From: Marinifilaceae bacterium
Lineage (GTDB): Bacteria > Bacteroidota > Bacteroidia > Bacteroidales > Marinifilaceae
Assembly (NCBI GenBank): GCA_025210485.1
Contig: JAOARN010000046.1
Coordinates: 41,124 to 105,123, forward strand
Direction: 5' to 3'
DNA length: 64,000 nucleotides
Both the position numbers and the translations under genes were made by a program. The notes below the pieces were generated by a model. That model was given only the letters and a program-made list of their open reading frames with translations, searched no databases and was not told the DNA's origin. Below, piece after piece: positions 9,807-19,051 of this stretch; the stretch's first letter is position 1; every line of letters begins with the position of its first letter.

Positions 9807-10303
9807 TGAATGTTACAGGTACTTTAATATCGTATTATTTTTATTGTTTTAGAAGAATGTGGTTGCATGCTAATGAGATAAAAATGGAGAGCAATTCCGA
9901 ACATGTTGCAATGGGTAAAGTAATAGAGGAATTTTCTTATGATCAACGATCAACAAAATATGAACAAATTCTAATAGGAGGAGCTAAGATAGATTTTTAT
10001 GATGCCAAAAATAAAGTAATTCACGAAGTGAAGAAATCTTCCAAATTTCACGAAACACATATTTGGCAAATCAAATTCTATATTTTCACTCTTGAGCAAG
10101 CAGGGATTGAGGGTGTAGTTGGAATTTTGGAATATCCTAAGGAGCGAAAAAAAGAGGAGGTCTACCTAAGTGATCGAGATAGAGATGAACTGATAGAAAT
10201 TCAATTTAAGATACAAGAAATCATTCAGTCTGAAGAAATACCCGATAGAGTTGAAATGAAACGATGCAAGAACTGTAGTTATTTTGATTTTTGTTATTGT
10301 TGA
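9806..10303 (+). CDS. cas4: Cas4, RecB-like exonuclease of the adaptation module
   Basis: Cas4 trims prespacers and checks the PAM together with Cas1-Cas2. The 165-residue protein has the RecB-family PD-(D/E)XK core: AKIDFYD, HEVKKSSK and QIKFYIF. Four iron-sulphur cysteines are present, one near the N-terminus (YYFYC) and three in the C-terminal CKNCSYFDFC segment, with one extra terminal cysteine. I chose the ATG at 9806, which overlaps the cas3 stop by one base (TAATG); a TTG four codons earlier gives a less typical N-terminus. It belongs to the same operon. Confidence 0.95.
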   Translation: MNVTGTLISYYFYCFRRMWLHANEIKMESNSEHVAMGKVIEEFSYDQRSTKYEQILIGGAKIDFYDAKNKVIHEVKKSSKFHETHIWQIKFYIFTLEQAGIEGVVGILEYPKERKKEEVYLSDRDRDELIEIQFKIQEIIQSEEIPDRVEMKRCKNCSYFDFCYC

Positions 10304-10372
10304 GTATACATAATTTCAGAATTTCCATAATTCACAAATCTTTTATAAATTAATTAGTATAAACTAATTTGT

Positions 10373-10759
10373 ATGAATAATATTGATAAATTAATTCGAG
10401 AAATTATAGGGCTTTGTTACAAGGTTCATAATGAATTAGGTGCTGGTTTTTTAGAGTCTGTGTATGAAAAATCATTATTGATTGAATTACGGAAAAACAA
10501 ATTTAAATATGCTGCTCAAAAAAAGCTTAATGTATTTTACAATGGAGAGAATGTTGGAGATTTTATTGCAGATATAATAATAGAAAACTGTTTGGTGATT
10601 GAACTCAAGGCTGTTGAAAATTTAAGTATAGCACATGAGAAGCAATTGGTAAACTATTTGGTAGCAACAGGAATAGACGATGGTTTGTTAATCAACTTTG
10701 GACCATCAGTAGTAGTCAAAAGAAAATTTAGGAAGTACAGACCTTCTAGGAGGGATTGA
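10373..10759 (+). CDS. GxxExxY protein, PD-(D/E)XK nuclease-like fold
   Basis: This 128-residue protein belongs to the GxxExxY family. The signature G25-x-x-E28-x-x-Y31 is seen in GAGFLESVYEKSL. A nuclease-like core follows, with ADIII (the Asp), then VIELKAVE (the E-x-K), so catalytic residues appear intact. The family is common in Bacteroidota, Planctomycetota and others, and its role is not established. Here it lies on the same strand between cas4 (69-base gap) and cas1 (55-base gap), inside the adaptation module. It might process prespacers or be a passenger; both are inference. It is too divergent from Cas4 (no cysteine cluster) to be a Cas4 copy. Confidence 0.85.
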   Translation: MNNIDKLIREIIGLCYKVHNELGAGFLESVYEKSLLIELRKNKFKYAAQKKLNVFYNGENVGDFIADIIIENCLVIELKAVENLSIAHEKQLVNYLVATGIDDGLLINFGPSVVVKRKFRKYRPSRRD

Positions 10760-10814
10760 AAAAGCGACAAGTATATTATGTAAATTTTGATAATTCTGTA
10801 ATTATGTAAATAAA

Positions 10815-11819
10815 ATGAAGAAAACCTATTATATGTTCAACCCTGGTCGCCTATCCAGAAAGGACAATACTCTAAAATTTACTCCAATTGATGAAAATGG
10901 CAAGGAAGAAAAGCCTCGCTATTTGCCAGTCGAGAATGTTGAAGAACTTTATTGTTATGGAAGCATAGATGCCAATTCTGCGATGTATAACTTTTTGGGT
11001 AAAAACAATATCTCAATACATTTTTTCGATTATTATGAAAACTATACAGGCTCTTTTATGCCTAGAGATGGTTTGTTATCAGGCAAAATGATTATTGCAC
11101 AAACCAAGTTTTTTAATTCAAAGCAAAAACGAATCTATATAGCCAAGCAGTTTATTGAGGGAGCAAGTTTTAATATGCTCAAAAATTTGAAATACTACAA
11201 TAAACGAGAAAAAGATCTAAGTGAATACATTGCTAAAATTGAAAACCTAAGAGCTGTAATAGACTCGGTAAATGAAGTGCCTGAACTTATGGGAGTAGAG
11301 GGAAATATTCGCAAGACCTACTATGAAGCATTTAATACAATAATCAACGATTTTGAGATGGGTGGCAGGACCATGCAACCGCCATTGAATGAAGTAAATT
11401 CCTTAATTTCCTTCGGTAATATGATGTGTTATTCTCAGGTTTTAAGAGCCATTCATTGCACGCAATTGAATCCTACTATTAGTTATTTACATAGCCCTGG
11501 AGACAGAAGGTACTCTTTGGCATTGGATATAGCAGAAATATTCAAACCCATATTGGTAGATAGAGTAATATTTAAAGTGCTTAATAAAAAGATGCTTTCA
11601 GAAAAAGACTTTGATATAAAACTTAATAGAGTGCATATAAAAGATTCGGGCAGGAAAAAATTTATTGAAGCATGGGAGTCACGATTAACCGAAACCATTA
11701 AGCATCGAAATTTAGGTAAAAATGTGAGCTATAAACACTTGATCAAACTAGAATGTTATAAATTAGCCAAACATCTGCTTGGAGTAGAAGAGTATAAAGC
11801 CTTTAAAATATGGTGGTAG
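10815..11819 (+). CDS. cas1: Cas1, CRISPR integrase
   Basis: Cas1 integrates prespacers at the leader end of the array as a complex with Cas2. The 334-residue protein is of the type I-B (Cas1b) kind, starting MKKTYYMFNPGRLSRKDNTL. The metal-binding residues are visible: E162 in VEGNIRKTYYEAF, H226 in YLHSPGD and D238/E241 in LDIAEIFKP. All are present, so it looks active. It lies 55 bases after the GxxExxY gene and 73 bases before cas2. Confidence 0.97.
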   Translation: MKKTYYMFNPGRLSRKDNTLKFTPIDENGKEEKPRYLPVENVEELYCYGSIDANSAMYNFLGKNNISIHFFDYYENYTGSFMPRDGLLSGKMIIAQTKFFNSKQKRIYIAKQFIEGASFNMLKNLKYYNKREKDLSEYIAKIENLRAVIDSVNEVPELMGVEGNIRKTYYEAFNTIINDFEMGGRTMQPPLNEVNSLISFGNMMCYSQVLRAIHCTQLNPTISYLHSPGDRRYSLALDIAEIFKPILVDRVIFKVLNKKMLSEKDFDIKLNRVHIKDSGRKKFIEAWESRLTETIKHRNLGKNVSYKHLIKLECYKLAKHLLGVEEYKAFKIWW

Positions 11820-11892
11820 AAGAAAGCATTAATCATGTTCATCATGTAAATCTTGTCATAAAAGAATGAAGTTGAAAAAGTAATTTTAAATT

Positions 11893-12156
11893 ATGTATGT
11901 AATATTAGTATACGATATAGGAGAAAAGCGAGTAGGCAAAATGCTAAAGCTTTGCCGACAATATTTAAATTGGATACAAAACTCGGTTTTCGAAGGAGAA
12001 ATAACAGAAGTTAAGTTGAAAGAATTAGAATCCAAAGCACGTAAGATAATGGAATCTGATTCCGATAGTATTATTATCTTTAGCAGCAGAAATGAAAGAT
12101 GGCTAGATAAGAAAATATTAGGGATGGAAAAAAATGATTTGTCTCAATTCTTATAA
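11893..12156 (+). CDS. cas2: Cas2, adaptation complex subunit
   Basis: Cas2 forms the central dimer of the Cas1-Cas2 integrase. The 87-residue ferredoxin-fold protein starts MYVILVYDIGEKRVGKML, which contains the conserved Asp8 after the first strand; FEGEIT and a long helix follow. It is the last cas gene; the leader and array begin about 230 bases downstream in the same direction. The length and all visible motifs are normal. Confidence 0.96.
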   Translation: MYVILVYDIGEKRVGKMLKLCRQYLNWIQNSVFEGEITEVKLKELESKARKIMESDSDSIIIFSSRNERWLDKKILGMEKNDLSQFL

Positions 12157-12191
12157 GCTATTAAAATATAGTACCATTGCAATAAATAAAG

Positions 12192-12222
12192 ATTGTCGAA
12201 TCAATACGAAACGATATGTTTA
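12192..12222 (+). promoter_or_regulatory. Candidate promoter of the CRISPR array
   Basis: ATTG at 12192-12195 and TATGTTTA at 12215-12222 are separated by 19 bases, the usual spacing between Bacteroidota -33 and -7 elements. Transcription from here would cross both leader hairpins before the first repeat. This is a consensus match only. Confidence 0.4.
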
Positions 12223-12345
12223 ATTTAATTACAGCAATAAAAGTTCTTTGACATACTGAAAATAAAACGCTTAGCAACTTGTCGAACTAAGCTCGTTTTT
12301 ATACAAAAGATCATCGACGCATTTTGTGATGAATTTCTAGAATTT

Positions 12346-12370
12346 AAAAGCTTGGTATAAAGCTTTTTTT
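12346..12370 (+). terminator. Terminator-like hairpin abutting the array
   Basis: A perfect 8-bp stem (AAAAGCTT / AAGCTTTT, 6-base loop) runs into a T-tract and ends about 18 bases before the first repeat. It could end the cas transcript, attenuate array transcription, or act as a leader DNA or RNA element in integration. GC content of the stem is low, so termination would be weak. Confidence 0.4.
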
Positions 12371-12387
12371 ATATATTTTTGTGGCGA

Positions 12388-15300
12388 CTCTTAATCAGAC
12401 CATATTGGAATTGAAATGACAGATTATAAAATTTACTCCAAATGTCAGAAATCACTCTTAATCAGACCATATTGGAATTGAAATGCCTCTGGCATCATAT
12501 GTACTAATAGGGCTTTGTGTTTCTCTTAATCAGACCATATTGGAATTGAAATTCATGTGAACTAATAAAGCTTTGTGCTTGATTGTCCCGCTCTTAATCA
12601 GACCATATTGGAATTGAAATCTAGTTTAAACCCAGTAGTTAGAATGAGCAAAATGACTCTTAATCAGACCATATTGGAATTGAAATTATGTATTAGTTAT
12701 TGTTTCTGTTACTCGAGTAAAGCCTCTTAATCAGACCATATTGGAATTGAAATTAATGTAATTTAATGGAACTGCAAGCTTTTCCTCTCCACTCTTAATC
12801 AGACCATATTGGAATTGAAATTCATGAATAAAGGGGCTTTCCACATACTCGAATTTTTACTCTTAATCAGACCATATTGGAATTGAAATACTAAAACCTT
12901 TTTTAAACAAAAAAATAAGGAAAATACTCTTAATCAGACCATATAGGAATTGAAATGGTGCTAATTTTGTATTGAAGTGGGAATCTCTTGATGCTCTTAA
13001 TCAGACCATATTGGAATTGAAATTGATGTAGAGAAGGGGATGAGTCTTAGGTTTAAGAACTCTTAATCAGACCATATTGGAATTGAAATCTACAAAACTA
13101 ATAAAAAAAAAGGTAGTTCCCCCAACTCTTAATCAGACCATATTGGAATTGAAATCTGCGTGGTGGCTCTAAAAGATGATGAGGTTGATGTTCTCTTAAT
13201 CAGACCATATTGTAATTGAAATTGGTGTAAGGAAAACATAGCCTTAAAAAGTATTTTAACTCTTAATCAGACCATATTGGAATTGAAATGCTTTTGGTAA
13301 AGTAGGTATTAACTTTAAAAATAACTACTCTTAATCAGACCATATTGGAATTGAAATTCAATATTAAATAGCAAAACAAATGGAAGCAATTACACTCTTA
13401 ATCAGACCATATTGGAATTGAAATACTAAAAAAGCTTTGGAAGATGAGGGGCGTTCTTTTCACTCTTAATCAGACCATATTGGAATTGAAATTTTTATTG
13501 GCAAATGCTTTAAGTTTGCTTATTATACTCTTAATCAGACCATATTGGAATTGAAATAATTTAACGCAAGCAAATCAGTTAGTTTTAAATACAGACTCTT
13601 AATCAGACCATATTGGAATTGAAATAGACAAAAAAAATATATGACTGAATTATTAGACGCTTCTCTTAATCAGACCATATTGGAATTGAAATAAAGTTCT
13701 AGAAATAGAAGATAAGCTTGCATGCATACTCTTAATCAGACCATATTGGAATTGAAATAAGGCTATTTAATGTTTTGTCCTTGTCCTCTCCTACTCTTAA
13801 TCAGACCATATTGGAATTGAAATTCAGGATTTATTAACTCAGACTTGATTTTATTATACAACTCTTAATCAGACCATATTGGAATTGAAATGAAAAATAT
13901 GGTCTTTTATTCGAGGAACTTCCCTCACCCTCTTAATCAGACCATATTGGAATTGAAATTAAAGTATCAGAACAAAAGGGTAGATTGATCAGTAACTCTT
14001 AATCAGACCATATTGGAATTGAAATGTCTGTATAAACACCAACCTTAACGATTGTTTTTTTATCTCTTAATCAGACCATATTGGAATTGAAATATTTTAA
14101 AACCCCCTATCTTTTTTACAACTTTCGCCTCTTAATCAGACCATATTGGAATTGAAATATAAAAGCTTTTTTGGTACTTTTTTGATTTTATCATCCTCTT
14201 AATCAGACCATATTGGAATTGAAATAGATATTGATTGGGCGTGGCAAGCAGGGGCTTCTTTACTCTTAATCAGACCATATTGGAATTGAAATTTATTTCT
14301 GTCGTTAGAATAACAAAATCTATCTAAACTCTTAATCAGACCATATTGGAATTGAAATTTGTATTAATATTAATTTATGTGCGCAAGATTACAAACTCTT
14401 AATCAGACCATATTGGAATTGAAATTTTGCATTGTCTAAGATAACAGACAAAGACCCTGAACTCTTAATCAGACCATATTGGAATTGAAATTTACCTAGC
14501 ACATCTACATTAATAATATCATACTCCCTCTCTTAATCAGACCATATTGGAATTGAAATAAATTCAAGCTGTTGGCTGTAATTATAAGCGAGTTAGCTCT
14601 TAATCAGACCATATTGGAATTGAAATTACTGAACAAAATGAATAAAAACACACTTATAGAAAGCTCTTAATCAGACCATATTGGAATTGAAATAGGTGTA
14701 CCTATATGTGTTTATAGTTGTGTTCAGGTCCTCTTAATCAGACCATATTGGAATTGAAATAATAGGAGAAGTGCTCCAATAGGAAAAATTGAAAATACTC
14801 TTAATCAGACCATATTGGAATTGAAATAAATCAACCCCTATGCCTTGAATGTGAGGGCTAATATCTCTTAATCAGACCATATTGGAATTGAAATTCCTCA
14901 GGAATTAAGCAGTCTGCGTATTTATCAATATCTCTTAATCAGACCATATTGGAATTGAAATTTGTATTAATATTAATTTATGTGCGCAAGATTACAAACT
15001 CTTAATCAGACCATATTGGAATTGAAATAGAAGAATTGATTATAAGTAAGTTAGGTGTTGATTTTCCTCTTAATCAGACCATATTGGAATTGAAATACAT
15101 TAACGGCTTTAACTTTTAAGTTTTCACATAACTCTTAATCAGACCATATTGGAATTGAAATAAGTATAACAAATCACCATTGACCAAATGTACTTTACCT
15201 CTTAATCAGACCATATTGGAATTGAAATTAGAAATTAACGATGTATTTCACAACGAAGGATTATTACTCTTAATCAGACCATATTGGAATTGAAATTACT

Positions 15301-17644
15301 GTAAATTATTGTCAGAATATAAAGAATATAAAACTCTTAATCAGACCATATTGGAATTGAAATGTATCTGCATTGTTAAATCTGTTAACATACTTTTTCT
15401 CTTAATCAGACCATATTGGAATTGAAATATTTCCTTGTACTCCTCTGTACTTAAATACTTTCTGTCTCTTAATCAGACCATATTGGAATTGAAATTCGCA
15501 ATCGCTCGGTGTGTTGGCTTTATTTCGATTTTCTCTTAATCAGACCATATTGGAATTGAAATTTATCAAACGAGAAAGCCACTAAATCAATATTTTTGTC
15601 TCTTAATCAGACCATATTGGAATTGAAATGTATTGGTATTAATTATTAACTGATGCAAATGTAAGTCTCTTAATCAGACCATATTGGAATTGAAATCTTG
15701 ATTAAGAACAAAACCGCCCGCAATTGCTATTGCCTCTTAATCAGACCATATTGGAATTGAAATTAGTCAGAACGAAAAGAACAATCAATTTGAAGAATAC
15801 AACTCTTAATCAGACCATATTGGAATTGAAATAAATAAAATTCACTTTAACTTCGCTCCGCGGGGGACTCTTAATCAGACCATATTGGAATTGAAATAAG
15901 AACAATAACAAACAATAGGGGGCTTTTGCCCTCCTCTTAATCAGACCATATTGGAATTGAAATCAGCTTTTTAGACTTCTTTTAAAAGTAGCTGCTGTCG
16001 CCTCTTAATCAGACCATATTGGAATTGAAATCATAAAGGTGAAGAACCTTTTGTAACATTTTCAATAACTCTTAATCAGACCATATTGGAATTGAAATAG
16101 ATAAAACGGGTGAACATAAGTTACATGGTATTAACCTCTTAATCAGACCATATTGGAATTGAAATAAATCATGTCGGACAATTGAAGTATAATGATTTAA
16201 TACTCTTAATCAGACCATATTGGAATTGAAATTCATGTTGTAAAATCTGCGGTAGGTCAAAAGGTTGCTCTTAATCAGACCATATTGGAATTGAAATAAA
16301 TTAAACAAAGGTACAATAACTAATTCTGCTGTTACTCTTAATCAGACCATATTGGAATTGAAATCGGAATGTAAGAGCGTGTTTATTAGACAATTACTAT
16401 CACCTCTTAATCAGACCATATTGGAATTGAAATTGCTTCGCTGTATTTTGTTATCAACTCATAAGCTTTTCCTCTTAATCAGACCATATTGGAATTGAAA
16501 TTTAGAAAATAAAATATGTCATTACAAGAAAACATAAACTCTTAATCACACCATATTGGAATTGAAATTTTAATCCGTCCAGTTTAGCAAAGTTAGAGGT
16601 ATCGACTCTTAATCACACCATATTGGAATTGAAATAAGAATCACAAGTTTTATGTAGATAATAAAGGTTGTTACTCTTAATCAGACCATATTGGAATTGA
16701 AATTCATATCTACTTGATAATTTCTACAGTCCACAATACTCTCTTAATCAGACCATATTGGAATTGAAATGAGAAAAAAAATGACATAAAAACGCTTGAT
16801 GTTGAACAACTCTTAATCAGACCATATTGGAATTGAAATTTAAATAATACAACCAAATCAATATCCTTTTTTGGATTTCTCTTAATCAGACCATATTGGA
16901 ATTGAAATCCTAAAGACTCCTTTTATGTTTTTAGTGCGAGCGACACTCTTAATCAGACCATATTGGAATTGAAATAGGGCATGAAACTTTTATAACCTCT
17001 GTACCCGCAGAATCTCTTAATCAGACCATATTGGAATTGAAATACAGTCCCAATAACATACTTAACGCCATCCTCAACCTCTTAATCAGACCATATTGGA
17101 ATTGAAATTAAACAAGTTTTCTCTCAGTTTAAAAAATCTGATTGTACTCTTAATCAGACCATATTGGAATTGAAATTAATTTCCCTGAGTTTGGTTATAA
17201 GTTTCCTGATAGACTCTTAATCAGACCATATTGGAATTGAAATAGTAGTTAAAAGTATAAATTTTCTTAAATTTGAATTCCTCTTAATCAGACCATATTG
17301 GAATTGAAATTTATCCGAAAAAGTACGACCAAGCCATTTTTTTAGATTCTCTTAATCAGACCATATTGGAATTGAAATTTACTATAATCTGACATTATAT
17401 ATTCTGACAAAGAGACTCTTAATCAGACCATATTGGAATTGAAATAAGCTTCTTATAACAGTATTTGTAATATGTTCAACATCATCTTAATCAGACCATA
17501 TTGGAATTGAAATATTGTTAAATCATCTTTAAAAATCTCTATCCAAGAGCTCTTAATCAGACCATATTGGAATTGAAATAAAGTTGAAAAATCTTTATTA
17601 GGGGCTTGATTTTGCTCTTAATCAGACCATATTGGAATTGAAAT
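12388..17644 (+). CRISPR. Type I-B CRISPR array, 79 repeats and 78 spacers by my count
   Basis: A 30-base repeat, starting CTCTTAATCAGACC and ending GGAATTGAAAT, recurs every 65-69 bases; spacers are 35-39 bases. I counted 79 repeat starts from 12388 to 17615. The ATTGAAAT 3' end matches the 5' handle typical of type I-B crRNAs, giving + orientation. Variant repeats are at 12927 (T19A), 13193 (G21T), 16539 and 16606 (both G11C) and 17484 (C1A). The spacer at 14359-14395 is repeated exactly at 14962-14998. Two neighbouring spacers (12485-12522 and 12553-12590) share a similar 20-base block. Most repeats are identical, so the array looks functional. Confidence 0.98.
14359..14998 (+). repeat. 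Exactly duplicated spacer, nine units apart
   Basis: The 37-base spacers at 14359-14395 and 14962-14998 (starting TTGTATTAATATTAATTT, ending GATTACAAA) are identical. Spacers before and after each copy differ, so this is not a simple block duplication. Confidence 0.95.
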
Positions 17645-17793
17645 TTATAATATATTTACAGAATTGCTGAATTATTAGAATTTACATAATATAGTTGTCG
17701 CTTTTTAATCCCTCATATAAGGTCTGTATTTATCTTTTTTTGCTTTATCTGTTTAATTTCTTTTAATTACACTATGTTGTAATTTATCTTAAT

Positions 17794-17845
17794 GTAAGGT
17801 ATGTGAAAATAACTTTTAAGAAACACACTATATCGCATACCTTAC
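17794..17845. repeat. 11-bp inverted repeat between array and SDR gene
   Basis: TGTAAGGTATG at 17793-17803 and CATACCTTACA at 17836-17846 are perfect inverted copies with a 32-base interval. It lies just beyond the stop of the minus-strand SDR gene and 150 bases past the array end. It may be a weak terminator or a protein-binding site; the long loop argues against an efficient terminator. Confidence 0.5.
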
Positions 17846-17856
17846 AATACTTTTGT

Positions 17857-18672
17857 TTAAAGACCCATTTGTTCAATAATCATTTCATTAAACTGAATAT
17901 CATTCATTTGTTCACGAGCTGCTAAAATCTGCTCACAATCTGCACCAACGGGATATCTTAATTTTTTTGAGCCATCGGTTGCGGCAAGATAGGTTATATT
18001 TGCCACGTCTTGAGGATCTTGTTCTGTCCCTAGCATTTTTGCAGAAGCTTTAAGAAAAGCATTGAATTTAGGTTTGTAGGCATTTCCATCTTTCATTTCT
18101 ACCCAATCTAATGAGCGTGTTGCAAAATCAGTATTATATGCTCCTGGTTCAATTAATTTTAGCTTAATTCCAAATGGATTTAATTCATACTGTAAAGATT
18201 CAGTTAAACCCTCTACGGCAAATTTGGTTGCATGATACATTGAAAGGTATGGGAAAACAACTCTACCTCCTACTGAAGAAAAATTTATGATAACACCTTC
18301 TCGATTACTCCTAAAGTGCGGTAAAACAGCTTTAGTTACATTAACTAGTCCAAAATAGTTAACTTCCATTTGTTTTCTGACCTGTTCTTCTGTGGCATCT
18401 TCTATCGGACCATAAATTCCGAATCCTGCATTGTTTACAAGTATATCAATCTTGCCAAACTTTTCTATTCCTTCAGCAACTGATTTTAAAATAGAATCCT
18501 TGTTGGTAACATCTAGATGAGTTACGAATACATTTTCTAACTGATTCAGCTCTGTTTCTTTCTCTGGATTTCGCATAGTTGCAATTACATTCCAGCCTTG
18601 TTGATGGAATTTTTTTGAAATTAATTTTCCAAATCCTGAGCTTGTTCCCGTAATTAAAACTGTTTTTTTCAT
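17857..18672 (-). CDS. Short-chain dehydrogenase/reductase (SDR) family oxidoreductase
   Basis: A classical SDR of 271 residues that would use NAD(P)(H) to oxidise or reduce an unknown alcohol or ketone in the cytoplasm. The cofactor motif TGTSSGFG lies at residues 8-15, NNAGFG near 86-91, the catalytic serine in INFSSVGG, and the Y-x-x-x-K pair in YHATKFAVEG. The length and all key residues are normal. The gene stands alone, reads toward the CRISPR array, and has a likely operator with 21-base-spaced direct repeats upstream (18738-18771). The substrate cannot be told from sequence. Confidence 0.93.
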   Translation of the reverse strand: MKKTVLITGTSSGFGKLISKKFHQQGWNVIATMRNPEKETELNQLENVFVTHLDVTNKDSILKSVAEGIEKFGKIDILVNNAGFGIYGPIEDATEEQVRKQMEVNYFGLVNVTKAVLPHFRSNREGVIINFSSVGGRVVFPYLSMYHATKFAVEGLTESLQYELNPFGIKLKLIEPGAYNTDFATRSLDWVEMKDGNAYKPKFNAFLKASAKMLGTEQDPQDVANITYLAATDGSKKLRYPVGADCEQILAAREQMNDIQFNEMIIEQMGL

Positions 18673-19051
18673 CTTATCGAATTTTTTTAAATTGTTAGTA
18701 AGACAAAAGTAGACAGATGACTTTACAAGAATTACAACTAATTACTGATTGATTAATACTAATTACTGATTATCCTATACATATTGGATATCATTCTTAA
18801 GTCAGTAATTCCTACTTTTCCTAGACGTCTTCTTTTGGGGGATAAAGCAGTTGATGAATCTTATTCTTTTGTTTTATAGGTTTTTGTGGTGAAAATTCGT
18901 TTTAGATATGTTTGACGTTTTTTGACCTTAATGATATTAGTATGTTTTTTTGATTCCGATATACTGAATTGCTATAAATTTATTGCTGTTAAAATTAGCT
19001 AGTCGTTTTCTGAAAAGCTTATTCTCTATATATAAATAATGTATGTGGGAG
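18673..19051. promoter_or_regulatory. Promoter region of the SDR gene with spaced direct repeats
   Basis: This gap holds two exact copies of CTAATTACTGATT (18738-18750 and 18759-18771), starting 21 bases apart, or two helical turns. A related inverted half-site, GTCAGTAATT, lies at 18801-18810. They sit 66-138 bases upstream of the SDR start. The pattern suggests an operator for a dimeric regulator; no regulator gene is adjacent. The remainder is AT-rich and shows nothing else. Confidence 0.5.

Larger units (their letters stand above)
12157..12387 (+). promoter_or_regulatory. CRISPR leader
   Basis: This AT-rich 231-base region between cas2 and the first repeat is the array leader. A good promoter match is ATTG at 12192-12195, 19 bases, then TATGTTTA at 12215-12222 (Bacteroidota -33/-7 pattern). 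Two hairpins follow: an imperfect one at 12264-12299 (AAAACGCTTAG with CTAAGCTCGTTTT) and a perfect 8-bp stem at 12346-12367 (AAAAGCTT, loop GGTATA, AAGCTTTT) continuing into a T-run, ending about 20 bases before the first repeat. The leader side is supported by repeat orientation (ATTGAAAT at the 3' end) and by a degenerate repeat near the far end. Confidence 0.8.

Noticed and set aside
12157..12387. tracrRNA or extra small RNA in the leader
   Set aside because: No anti-repeat is present and type I-B systems do not use one; the hairpins are better explained as leader or terminator elements.
15898..15933. Palindrome-like GGGGGCTTTTGCCCTC in a spacer
   Set aside because: It lies within a single spacer and is best read as captured target sequence, perhaps a phage terminator, not an array element.
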